Under the pieces are notes generated by a model. That model did no database searches and was not told the origin of the DNA. It was given only the letters and a program-made list of their open reading frames with translations. A stretch of DNA of 64,000 nt from Archegozetes longisetosus. Its lineage: Eukaryota > Arthropoda > Arachnida > Sarcoptiformes > Trhypochthoniidae. The stretch spans positions 13,543,112 through 13,607,111 of the forward strand of contig JAEMBT020000009.1 in assembly GCA_018873245.2 (NCBI GenBank). Reading direction: 5' to 3'. Positions 59,201 through 64,000 of the stretch are shown here, in pieces (position 1 is the first letter of the stretch; each line of letters begins with the position of its first letter). Both the position numbers and the translations under genes were made by a program.

Positions 59201-62200
59201 TTTGCAGCGTCTAAACTACCAGATATGTCGACTATTCAGCTTGGCACATCTAGACAATCTACGAATGATACTTCAGCAATTGAGCTAGGGACACCTAGAC
59301 AACCTACAAATGATACATCAGCAATTGAGCTAGGGACACCTACAAATAATACATCAGCAATTGAGCTAGGGACACCTACAAATGAATACATCAACAATTG
59401 AACAAGTAACACCTAAACTACCATCACATGATATATCAACAAATGAGCTAGGAACACCTAAACAATCAACAATTGAACTAGAATCACCTAAACTACCAAC
59501 ACCTTCTCATTTAATAATGCGTAATAAAATGTCTAAAACACCAGATGACTTACACTATAACACTGCTTCATCGAACTCTAAATCTATTCTTATTAGTAAA
59601 GATATTAGTAAATTGTTAGGTGACTTATTGGTTAATTATGATTTTAATTTGAGACCTGGACATGGTGGTAAGTATTTGCTATTTTATTATTTATATGTTA
59701 TTACTTTATGTAATTTATCTGTTAGATTATAGTTTTTGTCAATTATATTCTTTTCATGTTGTTATGAATGTGATAATAGTGTTGTATTATCCCTAATAGT
59801 GTTGTATTATCCCTAATAGTGTTGTATTATCCCTAATAGTGTTGTATTATCCCAAATAGTCCTGTACAGTCTCAAATAACATCTTCCTATATGGCATGAA
59901 CAATAATCAGGAACTAATACTCGACACTAAAACAAGCAATAATTAAGCATGAATTAATACAAATACATATATATCAATTAGACTGAACATGACTGATGAC
60001 TGAGAGAAGATATTTACCATAAAAATATAATATAGTAAATAGTAGAAATACTAATTAAATCATTAGTAATGTAAATGTACTCTAACACCTTTCTCTATAT
60101 TAGTAATACAAATAATAAATGGCACTCTTAATGAGATGCACTATCTGATTAGTATGTTCTGATTCTGAATTTGTCATCACCTACTTTCTAATTATTTAGG
60201 ACCTAGTACAACTATTACTACTAATTTAGAAATTAGAAGTATGGGACCAATCTCAGAGCTTGATATGGTAAGTATTACTTTAGCTTATGTTATTACCAAT
60301 CTACTTCATCCGTAATTCATTAATATTTGACTTTGATATAGATGATCAAACTCTGATATTGACTATTATTAAATCTTTACTTACTGTGTTAGACTCATAT
60401 AGATGCTTAACAGATAAACACTTAGTGTCTCATACTACTAATATATAACTAATACATATATTCACAATAATGAATTGAGCTATAAGTGTACATTTACATA
60501 AGAAATAATTCTATTATGTCTAATATTTATACTAGTTAGTCTCAAATCAAATACTTTCTGCTAGTTTGCATTTAGTTTTGTCACTGTTCATGGTTTTAAG
60601 GCATTCATAATAAGTATTATTAAATGTATAAATACTTAAAACAATACTTGAAAAATATTTACCATAAATACATGACTTAACCAACCAGTCTGACCTAGCT
60701 CAGTCCAACCTAACCTAGCTCAATCCAACCCAACCTAACCTAATCAATAGATCTATTAGCAGTTTAGTCGATCTAAAAATTGGTAAAATATTGAAATTGA
60801 AATAGTCTAAAGAAGAGAAGAGAGAAAAGGGAGGAAAGTATATAATCGTATTTGATAAGTATAGCGCAATAGTGAATTTAATATAGAGCAAGTGTATCTA
60901 AAAGTGTTTCTAGTACATCTACTTAATTCTCCCTTTCCAATATATCTCACCATTCACTCTCTAGATTGTCTCGATAAATTGTTTTTCTAATTTCTACTTA
61001 CTATTACAACTAACTATTTTCTCTTCATTCTAACTCTTATTTATTTGTTTAATAGTCTTTAGGACATACGTTTTACTTTTTCGATCATTTTGATCACACA
61101 CACACACACACACACACATACAAACATACATTTTATAATTAAAAGTATTACTATACTATTTATAACCTTATATCTAACTTTAATTTGTCTATATCCCCAA
61201 TTGCATAACTTCTAATTAACAAACTACTAACAGTTATTAGTAGTTTGAAACTGCTATTTACTACTATTAGAATTTGTTATGTCTTCATCAAGTCATCACA
61301 TTTACCAATTGATATAGACTCAATATTGAATTTTCTATAGCTATTTATTACTTTTAATACACATTTATCACTGACTATTACTAACAGCAAATATACTTGT
61401 TATTTGAGTATTATTTAAGAATTTAAGAATGCCACATGTACATTTAAGAATTTAAGAATGCCACATTTACATTTAAGAATTTAAGTCCTTTCTATTATCA
61501 AATAATTGATAAGAAATTAAGACTTTTTAATTTGATCTAATCTTATATGAAGCGATCTTATCAAAAGAGTAAAGTTGAATATTACGAAAGAGATTTCTCT
61601 GTAAAGTATTAACGAACATAAAGTGCTAAAACACATATCATTACGATAATACAAAACATCAAATTAATAATGTGCATCGAGTCAATGGTCAGCCAATCAT
61701 TGAAGTTGAATGCAATCAAATTATTATTATGTTAGAAAGTGGTATGGGATTAGATGTATAGCGCGTTTTAACTTTAGATTATAAAACTGTTAAGAATGGG
61801 CTGAAAGGTTTGTTCAAGCAGGTAATATTAGGTTTAGGATTTATTTGACAATTTCTGTTAGATATCAAATCAAATAGGTGTAATGCATGTCACCAAGCGA
61901 TCAATCTGCCATAGATGTCTTTGGGTTATATACTAAATATTAGGGATATTTTATATTTAATTTACTAATGAATTTAAATCTTCTAAGAATTTGTGATAAT
62001 TTCATTATATTACTATCTATATGTATAAAATGTTATAATAAAAAATAAGAATTTCATACTCATAATTCTCATCTGATCAAAATTGATGAACTGATAGAAA
62101 TTTGAAACCAAATACATTTGATCATTATAGGAATATTCACTGGACTGTTATTTCCGTCAAAAGTGGCAAGACAAAAGATTACAATTTACTGGTCCATCAG

Positions 62201-62831
62201 AATGGTTAAGTCTTAATATAAATATGTTGGACAAAATTTGGAAGGTGGAGAATAGATATATATTTTTTTTGTTGAATCTTTTTTTGAAGGCATTTCCGCC
62301 CAATGGCTTTCCTGTGAAACTCGATTTCTATCCCTAAGTTTAATTGATTGATGTTTTTGAGGTATCAGATAGGGGGTGAGCAGATAGGGGCTGGGCAGAT
62401 GGGGGCTGAGCAGATGGGGGCTGAGCATATAGGGGCTAACCAGATAGAGACTAACCTAACCTAACTTCACCACAACCACAGATCGAATCCATTCGATGGA
62501 AATGCCAGACATGAAAACCAGACTCTAAACTGTTGATCATTTCTGCTATCAGAACAATAATAGTTTGAAAACTAGTATGAAAACTAAGTTTTCTTATCGC
62601 GCATTTAGTATTGATTATAAGTAATGGTAAATGTATAGAAAATGCTTAAAATGTACTGCTATAAGCCTAGAGCGTAATCTTTAAGAGTTAATATATAAAC
62701 TTATCTATTGTTATAACTAAAAAGCCGGACACTTACTTCCACACTGGAAAAGGTTCACATTTACACACAATCACAAGACCAAATAAATTTCTACGCATTT
62801 ATCAAAATGGTGGAGTTCTTTACTCTATGAG
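56171..62831 (+). CDS. Cys-loop anion channel subunit (GABA/glycine-receptor type), 5' part, frameshifted
   Basis: Subunit of a pentameric ligand-gated chloride channel of inhibitory synapses. Exons 56171-56235, 59041-59667, 60200-60267, 62131-62244 and 62725-62831 join in phases 2, 1, 0 and 0; the last ends in phase 2 and the gene continues past the right edge. A signal peptide (MVTIVLSVMMTVQFIWA) is followed by an unusually long Ser/Thr-rich N-terminal extension. Then come LLGDLLVNYDFNLRPGHGG, TTITTNLEIRSMGPISELDM, EYSLDCYFRQKWQDKRLQFTG, DKIWKPDTYFHTG and LRIYQNGGVLYSMR, the ordered ligand-binding-domain motifs of the GABA-A-like group. The Cys-loop and channel helices are outside. Exon 2 is 627 nt where phase needs 626, and the frame shifts near 59382. 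Ligand identity is not readable. Confidence 0.87.
59041..59667 (+). CDS. Anion channel exon 2 (Thr-rich extension, first ligand-domain segment), frameshifted
   Basis: Acceptor TTTCTAG. Units like TSAIELGTP repeat, then the frame stops at EYINN. The next frame picks up TSTIEQVTPKLPSHDIST with the same periodicity and runs to LLVNYDFNLRPGHGG and GGTG|GTAAGT. One repeat unit carries an extra A (AATGAATACA against AATGATACA) at about 59382-59385. Confidence 0.82.
59782..59860 (+). repeat. 19-base tandem repeat in anion channel intron 2
   Basis: Four units of AATAGTGTTGTATTATCCC (ending T or A) follow exon 2 by about 115 bases. Confidence 0.88.
60200..60267 (+). CDS. Anion channel exon 3
   Basis: Acceptor TATTTAG; 68 nt reading GPSTTITTNLEIRSMGPISELDM, then ATG|GTAAGT. 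It contains the family-typical RSMGPISELDM. Confidence 0.88.
62131..62244 (+). CDS. Anion channel exon 4
   Basis: Acceptor ATTATAG; reads EYSLDCYFRQKWQDKRL and SLNINMLDKIWK, ending AAG|GTGGAG. It is 114 nt, phase 0-0, and includes the loop D and loop A regions of the ligand site. Confidence 0.88.
62725..62831 (+). CDS. Anion channel exon 5
   Basis: Acceptor CTAAAAAG then CCG GAC ACT TAC, completing WKPDTYFHTGKGSHLHTI and PNKFLRIYQNGGVLYSMR; ends ATGAG|GTAATG, phase 2. The next exon should begin with the segment leading to the Cys-loop and is not seen before 64000. Confidence 0.87.
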
Positions 62832-64000
62832 GTAATGCTAAATCATTTTCTTTTTTATCTGTTCATTCTATTTTATTAGATTTTATTGAACTGAAGATAT
62901 AATAATCACAAGACTAAGAGTAGGCTAAGAGTAAGCTGAGAGTAGGCTAAAAATAGGCCAAAGGTACGTTAGAAGTTACCTAAAAATACGCTAAATGTAG
63001 ACTAAAAGTACGCTAAAAGTACGCTAAAAGTACGCTAAAAGTACACTAAAACTATACTAAATTCATAAACCGTTTGAGTTGATGTGATTTTACAACTATT
63101 ATAGAAGATAGAGAAGTGAATCTAATAAATCATGTAAACGTCAATTTGTTATTTGACTTTCTTTTATATTATTGGTCGATCGCTTTAGGCTATGTCAGAA
63201 CATTTCACCGTTTTATTATATGACCAATATTTGATCACATCCATATACAATACTATATTGATCTTTCTCTATGAATCTAGATTTGTATGAAATTCACGTT
63301 TTCATCTAATTGTTACACTCTAAGACTTAGTAATCGTTGATAGCAACCAGGAGTGATGTGTTGTGGTCACATGCTTTATATCAGACAATAATATCTTCAG
63401 ATATTAATAAACTTATAGAATATTCAATATAGTAATCAAAGAGAATCTAAAATCAAATTTGACAACAAATTGATAGTATCGTATGAAGATTGACATGGCA
63501 ACGGTCTTTTCTTGTTGCTGTCGTAGATAATTAAGTTTATAACTGTATAAACTTGTTAACGGTTATTTGTACAGTAAATTGAAGTTTGAACATATATTTC
63601 GTCCCTATTCAGACAAGATGTAGAAAGTATTATTCAAAATAGTCAAAACTTGATTTTTCATTAATACGATGATTATCAAGAGGAAAGCTTTAGTCTTCAG
63701 CAAGTTTGAAATTAGCTCAAATGTTGAGTTACTTCAACACTATAGAAGACAAAGTTAGTTAGACAAATCTTATAGTATCTTAAGAGGAAGCTTTATAAGA
63801 TATACTTTACTGAAAGAAAGTAAATATATGAGGAGAAGTGGTCATTATTTGGAAAGATGATCTGAGATACTTGAGAATGATCGCTTGCCTATATTGATAT
63901 ATATAATAAAATAGTATATTTATCACAGGCTAACTATCAAGTCCTTATGTCCTATGGATCTACACAACTTTCCTATGGATAAACAAAGGCGAGTAGTATA
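62832..64000 (+). other. Anion channel intron 5 (incomplete)
   Basis: Starts GTAATG. It contains an 11-base tandem (GCTAAAAGTAC) at 62940-63055 and MITE family 1 copy 6. The next exon is not seen. Confidence 0.6.
63314..63547 (-). mobile_element. MITE family 1, copy 6 (most complete)
   Basis: Left ACACTCTAAGACTTAGTAAT then CGTTGATAGCAACCAG; right GTTGCTGTCGTAGATAATTA then AGTTTATAACTGT. The inverted termini extend about 33 bases. TA borders fit a Tc1/mariner-mobilised MITE. It lies within the intron after exon 5 of the anion channel. Confidence 0.75.

Noticed and set aside
1-64000. tRNA, rRNA, operon or prokaryotic defence system
   Set aside because: No tRNA-like arms, ribosomal sequence or compact co-directional genes were recognised; tRNA absence was judged by eye only and would need tRNAscan-SE.

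Overview
This is an AT-rich eukaryotic window. Genes are split by introns with GT/AG junctions, and the rest is dense in microsatellites, minisatellites and short inverted-repeat transposons. Short arrays of the pentamer TTAGG, the arthropod telomere unit, are scattered through non-coding DNA. With an apparent single Yurt-type FERM protein and the families seen here, this suggests an arthropod. A chelicerate or mite-like genome is possible, but I cannot name a species. There are no prokaryotic signals.

Layout. (1) 1-25,100, minus strand: two tandem paralogous rhodopsin-family peptide receptors. Copy A has exons 1 and 2 in the window and runs off the left edge. Copy B has four exons (24,736 to 13,973) and a one-base deletion inside the NPxxY motif. 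First exons are almost identical, second exons are well diverged, and the two copies share an upstream promoter-like block. (2) 25,100-33,100: gene-free, with a complete non-autonomous hAT-like element flanked by a perfect 8-bp target duplication. (3) 33,125-36,012, minus strand: a complete four-exon Yurt/EPB41L5 FERM protein. (4) 36,000-45,400: gene-free, with inverted-repeat elements, a long hairpin and minisatellites. (5) 45,443-50,717, plus strand: a complete nine-exon membrane protein with a signal peptide, three DOMON domains and a cytochrome b561 core (ferric-chelate-reductase-like). A decayed mariner-type transposase lies just downstream. (6) 56,171-62,831, plus strand: the 5' half of a Cys-loop (GABA/glycine-type) anion channel subunit, with a one-base frameshift in a Thr-rich repeat; the rest lies beyond the right edge.

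Exons were joined by matching splice sites and codon phase by eye. In both broken genes the phase arithmetic is off by exactly one base, which points either to recent lesions or to uncorrected indels in the assembly. The genes are functionally unrelated (peptide signalling, epithelial polarity/cytoskeleton, transmembrane electron transfer, inhibitory neurotransmission); I see no gene cluster beyond the receptor pair. The most unusual signals are the exon-restricted homogenisation of the two receptors, the symmetric-exon expansion of DOMON domains, and the variety of small inverted-repeat element families.
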